Source: Sinimarinibacterium arenosum
GTDB lineage: Bacteria; Pseudomonadota; Gammaproteobacteria; Nevskiales; Nevskiaceae
Length of the DNA: 64,000 nt
Assembly (NCBI RefSeq): GCF_005047655.1
Contig: NZ_SUKF01000009.1
Span: 1 to 64,000 of the forward strand
Direction: 5' to 3'
A model generated the notes under the pieces. It searched no databases and was not told where the DNA came from. It saw only the letters and a program-made list of their open reading frames with translations. The translations under genes were made by a program, and so were the position numbers. Below are positions 15,906-24,887 of this stretch, one piece after another; the stretch's first letter is position 1, and each line of letters opens with the position of its first letter.

Positions 15906-16527
15906 CCCTCCGGACGTACCAACGCTACGGGGGCTGAATCCTCCTTTTGTCACGCTGCGTGCCGAGGTGGACCGCCTCGCGCGCATCTACTTCGCCAGCG
16001 GGGCGCACCCATCGTCGTGGAATACCTTTCGCGCATGGGGGCCCGCCGCCAATGCGCGCTTCGACCATCACCTGCTGGACGCCGCGGGCAAACCTCATGC
16101 TCAGGACCGGAAGGTGATCTACTGCGCGCCTACCGGTATGACCTGTCTCGCGGAGGTGTTCCAGGTCACCCGGACGGTGAACCGCACGGCGGGGGACCCA
16201 TACTTGGCCGTGTTCGCTCCGACCCGGAGCCTGAAACTCCTTGATCTGACCGGCCGCTTTGCTACGCAGATGGGCGCGTCGCTCAACATACACTCCGGCC
16301 CGCGAAGCCGGGCGCGCGCGTGGGCGCGGGCGCTCTACGAGGCATACACCTGCGACGGCCTGTTGTACCTGTCCTCCATGGACGCCGGTTCGAAAGCCTT
16401 GGTGCTGACCGATCGCGCTGAAGACGCCATGCCGGAGCTGCCGCTCGCCAACCGCCCCCTGGCTGATCCGCTCCTGACGGATTTGATCGACGCTTTCACC
16501 TATCGCCTGGGCTACCTCAAACGGTAG
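15889..16527 (+). CDS. RES-domain toxin (NAD-degrading family)
   Basis: 212 residues from GTG 15889, overlapping the antitoxin stop by 17 nt (an ATG at 15850 would give 225). RES-family features are visible: an N-terminal Arg in RLARIYF, the Trp/Phe-rich NTFRAWGP with ARFDHH, YCAPTGMTCLAEVF with the conserved Glu, and a Leu-rich LKLLDLTG. Family toxins deplete NAD+ by phosphorolysis or ADP-ribosylation-like chemistry and are neutralised by the upstream antitoxin. Length is normal for the family. Confidence 0.75.
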   Translation: MAKLGNPPDVPTLRGLNPPFVTLRAEVDRLARIYFASGAHPSSWNTFRAWGPAANARFDHHLLDAAGKPHAQDRKVIYCAPTGMTCLAEVFQVTRTVNRTAGDPYLAVFAPTRSLKLLDLTGRFATQMGASLNIHSGPRSRARAWARALYEAYTCDGLLYLSSMDAGSKALVLTDRAEDAMPELPLANRPLADPLLTDLIDAFTYRLGYLKR

Positions 16528-16582
16528 CGGCGCTGTTGCCGCACGCGTCCGCTCCATTCCGTCGGGTTCACTGGCGGGAGCT

Positions 16583-16609
16583 ACGGGACCGCATGTGGGC
16601 AAGTAGGGT
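16583..16609 (+). promoter_or_regulatory. Recurrent promoter module
   Basis: ACGGGAC 16583-16589, 14 nt, TAGGGT 16604-16609; serves the gene at 16644 (34 nt). Confidence 0.6.
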
Positions 16610-16643
16610 GGCAACTCCACCTACAGCACCAGAACAGGACACC

Positions 16644-16856
16644 ATGGCGAAGAAATTCAAGATATGGCTGGACAGCGGCGCGAACGCGCATAGCTGTTCG
16701 TATCGTGTGATCTCGCTGGATGACATTGGCCTCTCCGACGACGCGTGGGATGCCATGTCCGAAGACGAGCAAGAGGACCGCATGAAGGAAGTGGCGTGGG
16801 AGCGTATGGAGTGGGGCTTTGAAGAAGTCGACTCGGACGAGGACGAGGGCGGATAG
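16644..16856 (+). CDS. Small acidic phage-type protein
   Basis: 70 residues. AKKFKIWLDSGANAHSC....LDDIGLSDDAWDAMSEDEQEDRMKEVAWERMEWGFEEVD is typical of a family of very acidic small phage proteins; I recognise the W-L-D-S-G-A-N-x-H-S-C and W-x-x-M-S-E-x-E-Q blocks but know no function. Net charge is strongly negative, as in DNA-mimic proteins, although this is only suggestive. Confidence 0.65.
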   Translation: MAKKFKIWLDSGANAHSCSYRVISLDDIGLSDDAWDAMSEDEQEDRMKEVAWERMEWGFEEVDSDEDEGG

Positions 16857-16959
16857 GGCCTTTGCTTCGTTACTTGCGCCCCTCGATGGCAACCCGCGCC
16901 GTCTATGTGCAAGCACCGGCCTTTCCTCCCGGGCGCAACGGCAACCGAGGTGTGCGGAT

Positions 16960-17064
16960 ATGAAAGCGATATCAATCAGTGATTTCGCCTTTGCGGCAGA
17001 ACTGCCGAAGGTGCGAATTGTTGATGTTGGGGACGGCGCGAAGGCGCCCGCAGAGGTCGGCTAG
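16960..17064 (+). CDS. Short ORF (34 residues)
   Basis: MKAISISDFAFAAELPKVRIVDVGDG.. from ATG 16960 to TAG. It looks like the start of a longer protein, perhaps a methyltransferase- or oxidoreductase-type N-terminus, cut short. There is no strong ribosome site. It is the only candidate gene between 16857 and 17143. Confidence 0.25.
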   Translation: MKAISISDFAFAAELPKVRIVDVGDGAKAPAEVG

Positions 17065-17143
17065 AAACTCCGCGACGGCGCGGGCGCACTGCGGCGCCGC
17101 AGGCACCTGAGCCCGACTTGGTCTGCGTTGGCGTCTACTGTCC

Positions 17144-17515
17144 GTGCCCACACCACCCCCTCATCTGTGCGTATCCCCCGAGCTTGCGGAATGCCGTGAG
17201 ACGGTCCGTTTCCTGCTGGGGCACCGATACTCCGACCTGATGCTCGAATACGGTCAGGCGGTGCGCTACGCGTCACAGGCGACCCACGGCGACCCGATCC
17301 GGGCGGCGATGAAGCTCACCCTGGATCCATCGTATGAGCCGCTGACCTGCCTGTTGTTGATCGCCGCCGCCGTCGAGTTGGTACAACCCATTGGCCCCCG
17401 GTCCCCTGACAACAACCGGGCTTCGGGCACGCTGGCTGCCATGCGCCGCCTCGCCGCGCTCATCGACACCGAAACCATGCCTCGCGCACCAACGGGGCGC
17501 GCGCCGGCGCCGTAG
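17144..17515 (+). CDS. Hypothetical protein
   Basis: 123 residues from GTG 17144. Helical, with QAVRYASQATHGDPIRAAMKLTLDPSYEPLTCLLLIAAAVELV in the middle and a Pro-rich tail that overlaps the next promoter module. Not recognised; start uncertain. Confidence 0.5.
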   Translation: MPTPPPHLCVSPELAECRETVRFLLGHRYSDLMLEYGQAVRYASQATHGDPIRAAMKLTLDPSYEPLTCLLLIAAAVELVQPIGPRSPDNNRASGTLAAMRRLAALIDTETMPRAPTGRAPAP

Positions 17516-17518
17516 GGT
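17492..17518 (+). promoter_or_regulatory. Recurrent promoter module inside a gene end
   Basis: ACGGGGC 17492-17498, 14 nt, TAGGGT 17513-17518, spanning the stop of the gene at 17144; serves the gene at 17545 (26 nt). Confidence 0.7.
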
Positions 17519-17544
17519 GGAGCCCTGAGCAGACAGGAGCCCAC

Positions 17545-18111
17545 GTGACTACCAACACCGTCAACACCCAGCTGAACTCCGAGGTTGTGATTGCACTTCT
17601 GAAGGAGAATCCACGAGTCCACACATTCCTGGTCAACTCGCCGTTCGGGGCGGATGTGGATTCCTGTGACCTCATTGCAGGCGTCAAGGCCAACGGTGCG
17701 GCTCTTGCGCCACAGCACGCACAGTGTCGTATTTTCGGCCATGACATCCTGGTGACCTACGACCTTGCAGGCGGTCGGTGGGAAACCGTTGCCGTCGACC
17801 TCAGCGAGGCACGCTACAACGCGGCGCTGGAGGGCGCGTCGATCCAAGCGAAGCCCACCCAAGGCCTGACCGACATCCGCTGGGCTCGGGTGGGCAGCCG
17901 ATCCGTGCGTGTCTCTTTTTTCGGCGCCGATGGAGACGTGCTTGCGCAGCTGGCGAAGACGTTCTTCGAGTTGTCCGCCCAGGTCCTGTTCGAGCCTTTG
18001 CCCGATGATGAGTGGGCGATTGAGTTCAAGGACGAGGGCACGATGCTGGAGCGCGTGCTTCACGTGTTGGGCGCGTCTTCTGTTACTCAGGAGCGGGTGG
18101 CGTCCGGCTGA
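17545..18111 (+). CDS. Hypothetical protein, paralogue of the gene at 38291
   Basis: 188 residues; GGAG 5 nt before GTG 17545. The C-terminal about 80 residues match the protein at 38291: RVSFF/RVVFS, then EPLPDDEWAIEFKDEGTML.RVLHVLGA..., with the same spacing. The shared EPLP-x-DEW and K-x-EG-x-x-L-x-RVL pattern suggests a small alpha/beta domain of unknown role. The N-terminal parts are more divergent. Confidence 0.6.
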   Translation: MTTNTVNTQLNSEVVIALLKENPRVHTFLVNSPFGADVDSCDLIAGVKANGAALAPQHAQCRIFGHDILVTYDLAGGRWETVAVDLSEARYNAALEGASIQAKPTQGLTDIRWARVGSRSVRVSFFGADGDVLAQLAKTFFELSAQVLFEPLPDDEWAIEFKDEGTMLERVLHVLGASSVTQERVASG

Positions 18112-18187
18112 ACGCGCGTTTCCGGACACCCTGTCACGCTTCCACTTCTGTTTTTGTTCCACGTTTGAGTCGGCGAGGCACCCATTG

Positions 18188-18271
18188 ATGAAGTTTGAAG
18201 AACTTGAGAAAGCTGGGAGTGTTTCGGCCAGCGATGCGGAGCTACTCGATGACGCTGAGGTATTGCAATGA
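18188..18271 (+). CDS. Short acidic ORF coupled to the next gene
   Basis: 27 residues, MKFEELEKAGSVSASDAELL... Its TGA overlaps the ATG of the next gene (ATGA at 18268-18271), the arrangement used throughout this element for coupled genes. It may be a real micropeptide or a leader that drives translation of the membrane protein. Confidence 0.35.
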   Translation: MKFEELEKAGSVSASDAELLDDAEVLQ

Positions 18272-18624
18272 CGATATCAATGCTGCTGTTCCTGGCGAGT
18301 TTGGTAGTTCTCGGCGTCGTACTCGCCATTCTGGTCCTGACGATCATTCGCTCGGGGAGCCCGGCCCGCACACACCCCGCGCTGGATCTGCAGTCGCTCC
18401 GCTTGGACCCGCGGCTGCGCGGCAGCACGCTCGATGCTGCATGCCCCTGGTGCGGTTCCTCCCTGTTCCACTTTCCGATTGACTCCATGCACGCCGTCCT
18501 GTGTGAAAAGGACTCGTGCGGATTCGCCAGCGAATCGGCAACGGTCGGTGGTTTGCTCGCGGATCTTGAGCGTCAGCGCCAATTGGTCGCGTTCGCCGGG
18601 CAGCGACCCACGACCAGCGTGTGA
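18268..18624 (+). CDS. Membrane protein with a cysteine zinc-site
   Basis: 118 residues. One hydrophobic helix (about 4-28, SMLLFLASLVVLGVVLAILVL) anchors the N-terminus. The soluble part has C-P-W-C and, 22 residues later, C-x-x-x-x-C in LCEKDSCGF, a likely four-Cys zinc ribbon. Possible membrane-tethered zinc-ribbon protein; no further assignment. Confidence 0.6.
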   Translation: MTISMLLFLASLVVLGVVLAILVLTIIRSGSPARTHPALDLQSLRLDPRLRGSTLDAACPWCGSSLFHFPIDSMHAVLCEKDSCGFASESATVGGLLADLERQRQLVAFAGQRPTTSV

Positions 18625-18651
18625 GCCCGAGCGTGGAGGGCGGGCGTCGCA

Positions 18652-18677
18652 GTGGGGCGCGTGTCGATCGCTACGGT
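18652..18677 (+). promoter_or_regulatory. Recurrent promoter module
   Basis: GTGGGGC 18652-18658, 13 nt, TACGGT 18672-18677; serves the gene at 18706 (28 nt). Confidence 0.7.
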
Positions 18678-18705
18678 AGACGAAGGAATGGACCGGAGCC
18701 TTGGC

Positions 18706-19503
18706 ATGACGCCGCACGACACACTGCCCCCCGTGGTTGCTCACCTCACCCAGCATTGGCCCGCCTACATAGAGCGTGCCGCGAGCGCGAGCGCGGCCGT
18801 CGAGGCATTGTCATCCGAGGCCGAGGCGCTGGGCGCATGTTGGTCCCCGTATACCTGGTCGCCGCTGCGACAGGCCAGCCTCGAAAGCCTGACGCGTGAC
18901 GCGTTTGACGTCGTGACGCGACTGGCTCGCAAGGAGTTGTGCGCCGGCGACGATACGCTGCTGTGCGAGGAGGACGTGGAGGCGGTCTTTCGCGACGCCG
19001 GCATCCGGACTGACGCCACCGCGCCCGACTTCGGCGGGTACTGGCAGGCCCTATTCGAGCGCTTCGGAGGGGGCCGGGGCGCATCGGTTGCGCATCGCCG
19101 GTGGGCGTGCGAGCTCGCCATAGCCTTCGGGATTCAACGCGATGGCTTCCTGGATCGTCGGGCCCCGAAGTCCGAACGAGGAGGCGTGACGTTTCACGTG
19201 GCTGGCGGGTGTCTCCATTACACCCCGCGACTTCCTTCGGACGGATTAACCTTCCACGCGATGGCGATCTCCAGACTCGCCGAGTCGATCTTTCGGCTCG
19301 GCGAGCTCGCGGGCGACCGCTTCCCCGTCGCGGACTGCCTTCGCCTCTTTCGGCGCACGGAAGTGCTGGGCTATCGTTCCCCCATCCGCGTCGTCGTTGG
19401 TCCGTGCCAGTGGACGTTCACCAAAACCGAGGCCTTGCTGTGGGTGCCGATGGATATGGCCGTCGCCATTCGGGATGTGATCGAGTCGGCCCAGTCGGCC
19501 TGA
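18706..19503 (+). CDS. Unknown paralogous family, copy C
   Basis: 265 residues from ATG 18706, chosen because GGAG lies 7 nt upstream and the promoter distance is typical; ATG 18688 would add 6 residues. It keeps the family blocks LPPVVAHLTQHWPAYIERA, W-S-P-L..ASLESLTRDAFDVV, APDFGGYWQALFERFGGG, APKSERGGVTFHV and CQWTFTKTEALLWVPMDMA. It is more diverged than copies A and B and lacks their clamp-like N-terminus. Function unknown. Confidence 0.65.
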   Translation: MTPHDTLPPVVAHLTQHWPAYIERAASASAAVEALSSEAEALGACWSPYTWSPLRQASLESLTRDAFDVVTRLARKELCAGDDTLLCEEDVEAVFRDAGIRTDATAPDFGGYWQALFERFGGGRGASVAHRRWACELAIAFGIQRDGFLDRRAPKSERGGVTFHVAGGCLHYTPRLPSDGLTFHAMAISRLAESIFRLGELAGDRFPVADCLRLFRRTEVLGYRSPIRVVVGPCQWTFTKTEALLWVPMDMAVAIRDVIESAQSA

Positions 19504-19524
19504 TTCCCGAGTTGGAGCGAGCCG

Positions 19525-20217
19525 ATGTTCACACGTGATCTGCTACATGATGGGGTTTGGACGACCGCCCGAGACAATGCTGATCCGCCGGTCGGGATTC
19601 ATGCTTCGATGCGCACCGACAGCGCGTGGCTCGACTTGAAGCTGTTGTTCCCTTCATCAGCTCTGCTGGACACACGCTGCAACCCGATTGAGCAAATCGA
19701 GCATTGGGCAACGCTGAACGCTCGTCCGCTTGGGCAGCCGCGCTACCGGGTGGCGCGTCTCGAAGATCTGCAGAACAGGGGCTGCCGCTCCCAGGGCGTC
19801 GGAACGCTACTGCTGAATACGTGCCTTACGATCCTCGGAGCGTTGTGCGATCCCACTGCGCGGGTCTGGGGAGAACTGAGTCCGGAGTCTGGTGAGGCGC
19901 GGCGGCGCGCGTTCTACGAAGCCTACGGCTTCAAGGTTCAGGAGCCCGGCTGCACCCCCTCAAACGTTGGTCGCTTTCCGCGCATAGAAGGCAACCTCGC
20001 CGCGCTGCGTATCCCGCCTCCGAACCCGAACCGGCGCTTCTCCATTCGGTTGCCCTCACCGGACCTGTGGCAAACCGGCCCGTCTACGAAGGTGGAGGAG
20101 AATCTTATGAAGCAACTCACGCAAAATGCGGTGGATGGTCGGCTCACGACGGCAGATGTCCGTCACCTCAGGCACGTCGAAACCCAGCGGTTCCCATTCT
20201 CCCGCGGGGCCGGATAA
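19525..20217 (+). CDS. GNAT-like acetyltransferase
   Basis: 230 residues. The acetyl-CoA loop is visible as RSQGVGTLLLNTCLTIL (about residue 88) and the C-terminal GNAT motif as RRRAFYEAYGFKV (about 130). The N-terminal 70 residues lack a clear GNAT start, and a 60-residue tail follows the fold. The substrate is unknown; GNAT enzymes transfer acetyl groups to amines of small molecules, tRNA or proteins. No recurrent promoter module precedes it, so it may be co-transcribed with copy C. Confidence 0.6.
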   Translation: MFTRDLLHDGVWTTARDNADPPVGIHASMRTDSAWLDLKLLFPSSALLDTRCNPIEQIEHWATLNARPLGQPRYRVARLEDLQNRGCRSQGVGTLLLNTCLTILGALCDPTARVWGELSPESGEARRRAFYEAYGFKVQEPGCTPSNVGRFPRIEGNLAALRIPPPNPNRRFSIRLPSPDLWQTGPSTKVEENLMKQLTQNAVDGRLTTADVRHLRHVETQRFPFSRGAG

Positions 20218-20242
20218 CGGGGGGCACCTGGATCGCTACGGT
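20217..20242 (+). promoter_or_regulatory. Recurrent promoter module
   Basis: ACGGGGG 20217-20223, 13 nt, TACGGT 20237-20242; serves the gene at 20296 (53 nt). Confidence 0.55.
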
Positions 20243-20295
20243 GGTGATGGCGGACCCAGTCGGGGACCGTTCGCGATTCCGTCTCTGGAGGCCCG

Positions 20296-20733
20296 ATGCT
20301 GAACGACTACCTTGCTGAATCTGGATGGGCCCCGTGCGTGGCGCTGGTGGGCGTGCTTGCGTTGATCACTATTGTCTACCTGTGGTGGGCCGCGCGGCGG
20401 AGCCTCCTCCGCCTACTATTCCTCGTCGGCTTCGCGCTGGGAGGCGTGGGCGTGTCGCTAAAGGCGGTGGTGTTCCTTGCCCAGGGGTTGGCGGCGAGCG
20501 ACGAGTATTACCTCGCGACGATCTCGGCGTATTCCGAGCTCTCCGGGCCCTGTCCGGCCGCTGAGAGCGCTGCCGCGCGGCTCGCGGGGTCTTACGACAA
20601 ATATGCCAGGGTCCCTTGGCTGAAGGTTCGTGAGTTGCAGTATGCGATCCACCGTTGCGAGCTCGACGCGGCCACCAGGTCGCTCCGCTCCGGCCCAGCC
20701 CGATCGGACGCCTCGCCCACCGCTGTGCCGTAG
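20296..20733 (+). CDS. Small inner-membrane protein
   Basis: 145 residues. Two hydrophobic segments at about 12-31 (PCVALVGVLALITIVYLWW) and about 38-62 (RLLFLVGFALGGVGVSLKAVVFLAQ) make a helical hairpin; the remaining about 80 residues are soluble with two Cys. No signal peptidase site. Function unknown. Confidence 0.6.
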   Translation: MLNDYLAESGWAPCVALVGVLALITIVYLWWAARRSLLRLLFLVGFALGGVGVSLKAVVFLAQGLAASDEYYLATISAYSELSGPCPAAESAAARLAGSYDKYARVPWLKVRELQYAIHRCELDAATRSLRSGPARSDASPTAVP

Positions 20734-20763
20734 ACTTTCCTCACACTTCCATCTCCAGCTGCA

Positions 20764-21459
20764 ATGTCCAGAACTGCCCGTACTCAAGCGCCTCCTTCGA
20801 AAGGCTCGCCGTTGTCGACGGCGAAAATCGATGCGGTGATTGTGGAGTCGTCCGAGCGTCGGACCGCAGCGGAAGTGGCGGAGCTCATCGATATGCCGGC
20901 GCACTGGGTGCGCCGGCAAGCCGCGCGCCTTGGCGTGGTATTGCTGCGTGCCAGCCCGACGCGCCAGGGTCACTCCGAATCCGTGGAGCCGCCGAAGCCT
21001 CGTCGTCCGCGGCGACTGCCGCCGAATCATCGGCGCGCGTGGGAGCCGGAAGACGACGAGCAATTCGCCGCCCTGTATGTCAGTAATTCCGCCAAGGCGT
21101 GCGGCGAGGAACTGGGGCGCACCAAACGGGCGGTCAACACGCGTGCGAAGAAGCTGGGGCTGATCAAGCTCACCGCACTCGACGCGCGTGAGCGCAAGTT
21201 TGTGTCGAAGCATCTACTGCGCCTGGGCGCGGAGGAGACTGCCCGCAGGCTAGGCCGGCACGTGCGCACAATTCGGCGCGAAGCCGTTCGGCAGGGACTC
21301 CCGAGCGTCGGCTGGCCAGTTGATGCGAAAACGCAGCGCCTGCTGCTGACGCTGTCCGTTGACGACTTGATTCCCCTCCTGACCGCAAAGCTGGGGTGGA
21401 CGGCATACCGCACCCGGGTGACCCACGCACGGCTCCGCGCCTGGGACGCAGCGCGCTAG
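20764..21459 (+). CDS. Multi-helix-turn-helix DNA-binding protein
   Basis: 231 residues with at least three HTH-like units: SERRTAAEVAELIDMPAHWVRRQAARLGV, then a SANT/Myb-like RRAWEPEDDEQFAALYV..AKACGEELGRTKRAVNTRAKKLGL, then GAEETARRLGRHVRTIRREAVRQGL. Repeated homeodomain-like units of this kind occur in recombinase, transposase and phage regulator proteins. No catalytic domain is present, so a regulator or DNA organiser is most likely. Confidence 0.7.
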   Translation: MSRTARTQAPPSKGSPLSTAKIDAVIVESSERRTAAEVAELIDMPAHWVRRQAARLGVVLLRASPTRQGHSESVEPPKPRRPRRLPPNHRRAWEPEDDEQFAALYVSNSAKACGEELGRTKRAVNTRAKKLGLIKLTALDARERKFVSKHLLRLGAEETARRLGRHVRTIRREAVRQGLPSVGWPVDAKTQRLLLTLSVDDLIPLLTAKLGWTAYRTRVTHARLRAWDAAR

Positions 21460-21482
21460 CGCGCTGCCGATCCGACCTGATC

Positions 21483-21508
21483 GCGGGGCGCGCGCATCCC
21501 CGTAGGGT
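21483..21508 (+). promoter_or_regulatory. Recurrent promoter module
   Basis: GCGGGGC 21483-21489, 13 nt, TAGGGT 21503-21508; serves the gene at 21536 (27 nt). Confidence 0.75.
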
Positions 21509-21535
21509 GAAGTGCCTAGCCCTACGGAGTTGATG

Positions 21536-21994
21536 ATGAGCGCCAATGTTTTCGAGGTTGCCGTGGCCTGCGTGGATGCGAGCGGCTGCGCGACGATGCA
21601 AGCCTACGTGATCGATGCTGACGATCGCGAGGCGGCCGAGGAAAAGGCCAAGCAGCAGGCCGCGGCTGCCGGGTACGTCGCCCCGTTCCTGATCTTCTCT
21701 GGCAGCTCGTTGAGCGAGGTTCGTATCACGGCACAGACCCTGCGGCTCGTCCCGTCGTTGGTGGTCGTCGACAATTCCGGCGGCGCCATCCATTCGGTCG
21801 GGTGCGACGCCGGCGAGGTGGACGTGGTCATCTTCGGCGATGACACCGAAAGTGCTGACGAGGACGCCCTGGAGTGGCTCCCGCTCGGAGCTAATGAAGA
21901 ACTCAAGGAGGTGTGGACCAGTCGCTGGACCGCTCAGCCGTCCGCGGAGGCCCAGACGCTTTTCGACTATGAGCGGGGCACTCCCATCGAATAG
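21536..21994 (+). CDS. Hypothetical protein
   Basis: 152 residues from the second of two tandem ATGs, placed 6 nt after GGAG. The N-terminus (VFEVAVACVDASGCATMQAYVIDADDREAAEEKAKQQAAAAG) is a beta-beta-helix pattern with ferredoxin-like rhythm; the C-terminal half is acidic. Not recognised. Confidence 0.55.
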   Translation: MSANVFEVAVACVDASGCATMQAYVIDADDREAAEEKAKQQAAAAGYVAPFLIFSGSSLSEVRITAQTLRLVPSLVVVDNSGGAIHSVGCDAGEVDVVIFGDDTESADEDALEWLPLGANEELKEVWTSRWTAQPSAEAQTLFDYERGTPIE

Positions 21995-22249
21995 CCGGGC
22001 ACACCCAGGCACGCACTCGGAGTTGGAGTCCTCCCTTCCCTCGTTTCGGGGCAACGGATGTGTCCGACAGAGCGTTGCATCGCATCCGCAAACGCAATAT
22101 CTTAAAGGCGGTCGCCTGAAACCATCCGCACACACCGATCATTCGGCATGGAGAATCCGGGCCTCGCTGGTGCTGCATTCCTCGACATCTGAAACTCTGA
22201 CGCGAGGCGGCAAGGTGTGCTCCCGTCGTCATGCGTCGTGGAGTTTCTG
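21995..22249. other. Intergenic segment, nothing assigned
   Basis: About 255 bases with no gene-like ORF and no copy of the recurrent promoter module. A short A/T-rich stretch lies near 22090-22105 (CGCAATATCTTAAAGGC) and may hold a promoter for the gene at 22250. Confidence 0.3.
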
Positions 22250-23665
22250 ATGGACCAAATCTCCCTTGAAGCGTTGGCCTCGCGCCTGGTTGACTGCACG
22301 CGGTCGCTTGCTGGACTCGACCCCGATCGTGAGAGGCTCCGTCGCTACCTGAGCTTCCACACCGAGGACAGCGATCTTGTCCATGTCGCGCGCCTGGCCA
22401 ATCCTCCGGGGGACTCCGACTGGCATTTGGTCCAGCTGAGCCGACTCGGCAGTGCATCCTGCGTGTTGCCGTACGAGCCCACCTTTTGTTCCCGCAGTGC
22501 TGCCGACGCCATCGCCTGTGTAGTCCACACGATTGACGAGCGTCGTGCGTCGATTCGCGACGCTCGGTCGGTAGGTGGCGGCGTTGTGGTTGAAGCCAGT
22601 GATGGCATGCAAGCTCACATCTCGCCGGTGCGGTTCAGCACTGTTTCGCGATCCGCCCGGGATCGTGTCCGCGGTCTGTTTCGGAATCTCCTGCTCGGAA
22701 ATCTTTCTGACATTCAGCGTCTGACGGCGCGCCTCGCGAGCCTGCCCGGGTTGCGCGAACACCACATCGTGGTCCCGCACCGAACCGACATCACACACGC
22801 CGGGCACCCGCTCGTGTCCTCGCTACACAGCACCGCGGCGGTGATCCGTGCCGGCCTCGCGGTCGCTGGGGCGCCCCTGGGGAATCAGAAGGCCCAGCAG
22901 GTGACAGCCGCAGCCTTCGGCGCGCGCAGTTGGGCGGCGCTGGTCGCCGCTGAGGAGAGCGCCTGCGTGACGCTGAGCCCCTCCGTATTGGGCCGCTTCG
23001 TTGGTGATGACTTTGAACTGATGGGCTGCTATCGCGATCCCGTTGATGCCTTCGCTGCGTTCTTCCGCCGTTGCACTGATCTGCCGCCTGGATGCGAGAT
23101 CAAGGTGACAGAGTCGTCCAGCTACGGACTGCGCTTCGCGGCGTGCCGCCCGGACTCACAAGACGACGACGCGGCGCTGTTGGAATCTTGGCATCTGCAC
23201 CCCAGCACGGCCCCAGAGAAGGTGTCAGAACGCCTTGCGGCGCACTCTATCGACGCTGCAGACGCCTTTGTTGCCGCCGCCCCGCATCTCGGGATCGGCG
23301 GTGCAGCGGAGTGGAGCGGTCGCACCTATTCGCGCCAGCTCCAGGTTCAGAACACGACGCTGTCGCTGCTGAAAGCGGGGGCGGGTTCCGACTCCGAACG
23401 CTCCTGGCCCGGACATGACTCGATTGTCATTGACGTTCTCGGCGAGGCAGGAGACCTGGTCCAGCGTGTGATCGAGCCGCTGTACAAGGCGGACCTGTGC
23501 GACGTGGGCAGCGCATTGGTGCTTCGCGGCAACTACGAATCCCGCGTGGCCTGGGTGTGGACTGACATCTCCCATGCGCAGCGCAATGCGATCGCGAAGC
23601 TCTGTGGGCTCACGCCACGTCGGCATCCGACTGATGGAGTCGAGATCGCGGCCGTTCCCGAATAG
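22250..23665 (+). CDS. Large hypothetical protein
   Basis: 471 residues from ATG 22250 (an upstream in-frame ATG at 22217 lacks a ribosome site). One segment, GNQKAQQVTAAAFGARSWAALVAAEE, resembles the Q-x-x-x-A-x-x-x-G-x-x-S-W-x-A-L motif that recurs in plasmid and phage proteins next to glyoxalase-related or single-strand-DNA-associated domains. The rest is unassigned. No membrane segment. Confidence 0.55.
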   Translation: MDQISLEALASRLVDCTRSLAGLDPDRERLRRYLSFHTEDSDLVHVARLANPPGDSDWHLVQLSRLGSASCVLPYEPTFCSRSAADAIACVVHTIDERRASIRDARSVGGGVVVEASDGMQAHISPVRFSTVSRSARDRVRGLFRNLLLGNLSDIQRLTARLASLPGLREHHIVVPHRTDITHAGHPLVSSLHSTAAVIRAGLAVAGAPLGNQKAQQVTAAAFGARSWAALVAAEESACVTLSPSVLGRFVGDDFELMGCYRDPVDAFAAFFRRCTDLPPGCEIKVTESSSYGLRFAACRPDSQDDDAALLESWHLHPSTAPEKVSERLAAHSIDAADAFVAAAPHLGIGGAAEWSGRTYSRQLQVQNTTLSLLKAGAGSDSERSWPGHDSIVIDVLGEAGDLVQRVIEPLYKADLCDVGSALVLRGNYESRVAWVWTDISHAQRNAIAKLCGLTPRRHPTDGVEIAAVPE

Positions 23666-23753
23666 CTGTACGCCATCCATTCCTGGCCCGATTGTTGTTG
23701 ACTGTATCTGGTCTCTACTGGACCCCGGTGCGTCGTAGCCGCGGGCGGCAAGC

Positions 23754-24821
23754 TCAAGGCGATCGTCCGGCCTCGGTGCGCGTCAGACTGAGGCCGGCTT
23801 TCTTTCGCGCGGACGCAATCTGAGCACGGGTCGCGTCCGTGCACGCGGCGAAGTGGGAGGCGGACAGAATTTTGAGCGGTGGCGTCATCTGCGCCGCCCT
23901 CCCTGACTCAATGAACATGGCGAGATCGGCATCGTGCAGCATCTGCAGCGCCAGCACCCACCGGGAGTGCGCGTAAATCGAACTGGACTTCACATGCTTG
24001 AAATCATTGGACCAGTGCTTGTCGGGGATGCTCTGCGTGCCAAACCGGATGAGCGTGAGAATTTCGCCGTAGATTGCGGCGCCCCAGAGGCGCTGCGCTT
24101 CGGCTGCCGTCGGCTTCGGAACCGTGCCTACGCGCGGGCTGCTGTTGAAGGCCCAGGCCTCTGACACCAACGCCTTGGTGTCCAGATGTTGCGCCACGTG
24201 AAGCGACAGGCCGCCGCCCAATGAGTAGCCAGTGACAACAAGCCTTTGTATCCCGCGTGATGCCGCCATCGCTTTGGCTTGCATGACGAGCGCGCGTGCG
24301 GGCGCGAACTGCGCCGGCTCGCGGAACAGCGCCAGGTTGTGTTTCCACCAATCGTCAAAACCGTCCGTTCCTCGAAAGGCGACGATCATCTCAAGCGGTT
24401 TCGCCGGATCCGCCGTGATTTCCCAGGCTTCGTCAGTGCGCGTTGCGTAGCGCACGAACGTCTCGGCGTGGAAGCCGGTGTCCGGATCATCGACGCTCAG
24501 CTCCGGAATGGCGACGATCCACTCCGGGAGCGACAACTCATGCTTGGCCGTTGTGTCGTCGTCTTTCTGCAAGGCGATCGCACCCGTCAGCGCATAGGGG
24601 TAGCCGCGCACAGCAATCTCTGCACGCGCGGGTGCGGAAGCCCCGGGCGGGTACCCGTAGATGTCCAGGTATCTGACGTTGCAGAACGCCCAACCTTCCT
24701 CAACTCCCGCGTTGTTTGGGGTCGCGTCCAACGCCCTTAACCGCGCTGCGGTGCATCCGGTTAGCGAGGTTGCCGCAATACCCGCGACGAGTGCTGCGAT
24801 GTACTGGACTCTCTGTCTCAT
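23754..24821 (-). CDS. Lipoprotein class-3-type lipase
   Basis: 355 residues on the minus strand, against the general direction. The N-terminal signal with lipobox LTGC (about residues 20-23) marks an exported lipoprotein. The alpha/beta-hydrolase nucleophile elbow is VVTGYSLGGGLSLHVA (G-x-S-x-G, about residue 195), and MIVAFRGTDGFDDWW upstream is the oxyanion strand typical of class-3 lipases. It probably acts on acyl esters in the periplasm or outer membrane. Strand, lack of the recurrent promoter and a metabolic role mark it as cargo. Confidence 0.75.
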   Translation of the reverse strand: MRQRVQYIAALVAGIAATSLTGCTAARLRALDATPNNAGVEEGWAFCNVRYLDIYGYPPGASAPARAEIAVRGYPYALTGAIALQKDDDTTAKHELSLPEWIVAIPELSVDDPDTGFHAETFVRYATRTDEAWEITADPAKPLEMIVAFRGTDGFDDWWKHNLALFREPAQFAPARALVMQAKAMAASRGIQRLVVTGYSLGGGLSLHVAQHLDTKALVSEAWAFNSSPRVGTVPKPTAAEAQRLWGAAIYGEILTLIRFGTQSIPDKHWSNDFKHVKSSSIYAHSRWVLALQMLHDADLAMFIESGRAAQMTPPLKILSASHFAACTDATRAQIASARKKAGLSLTRTEAGRSP

Positions 24822-24887
24822 CTCGACTCCCCAGTCTCCCTGACGCGGCCAATCTGCTCCGCGCTTGTCGGCCGGTCAACCGGACGT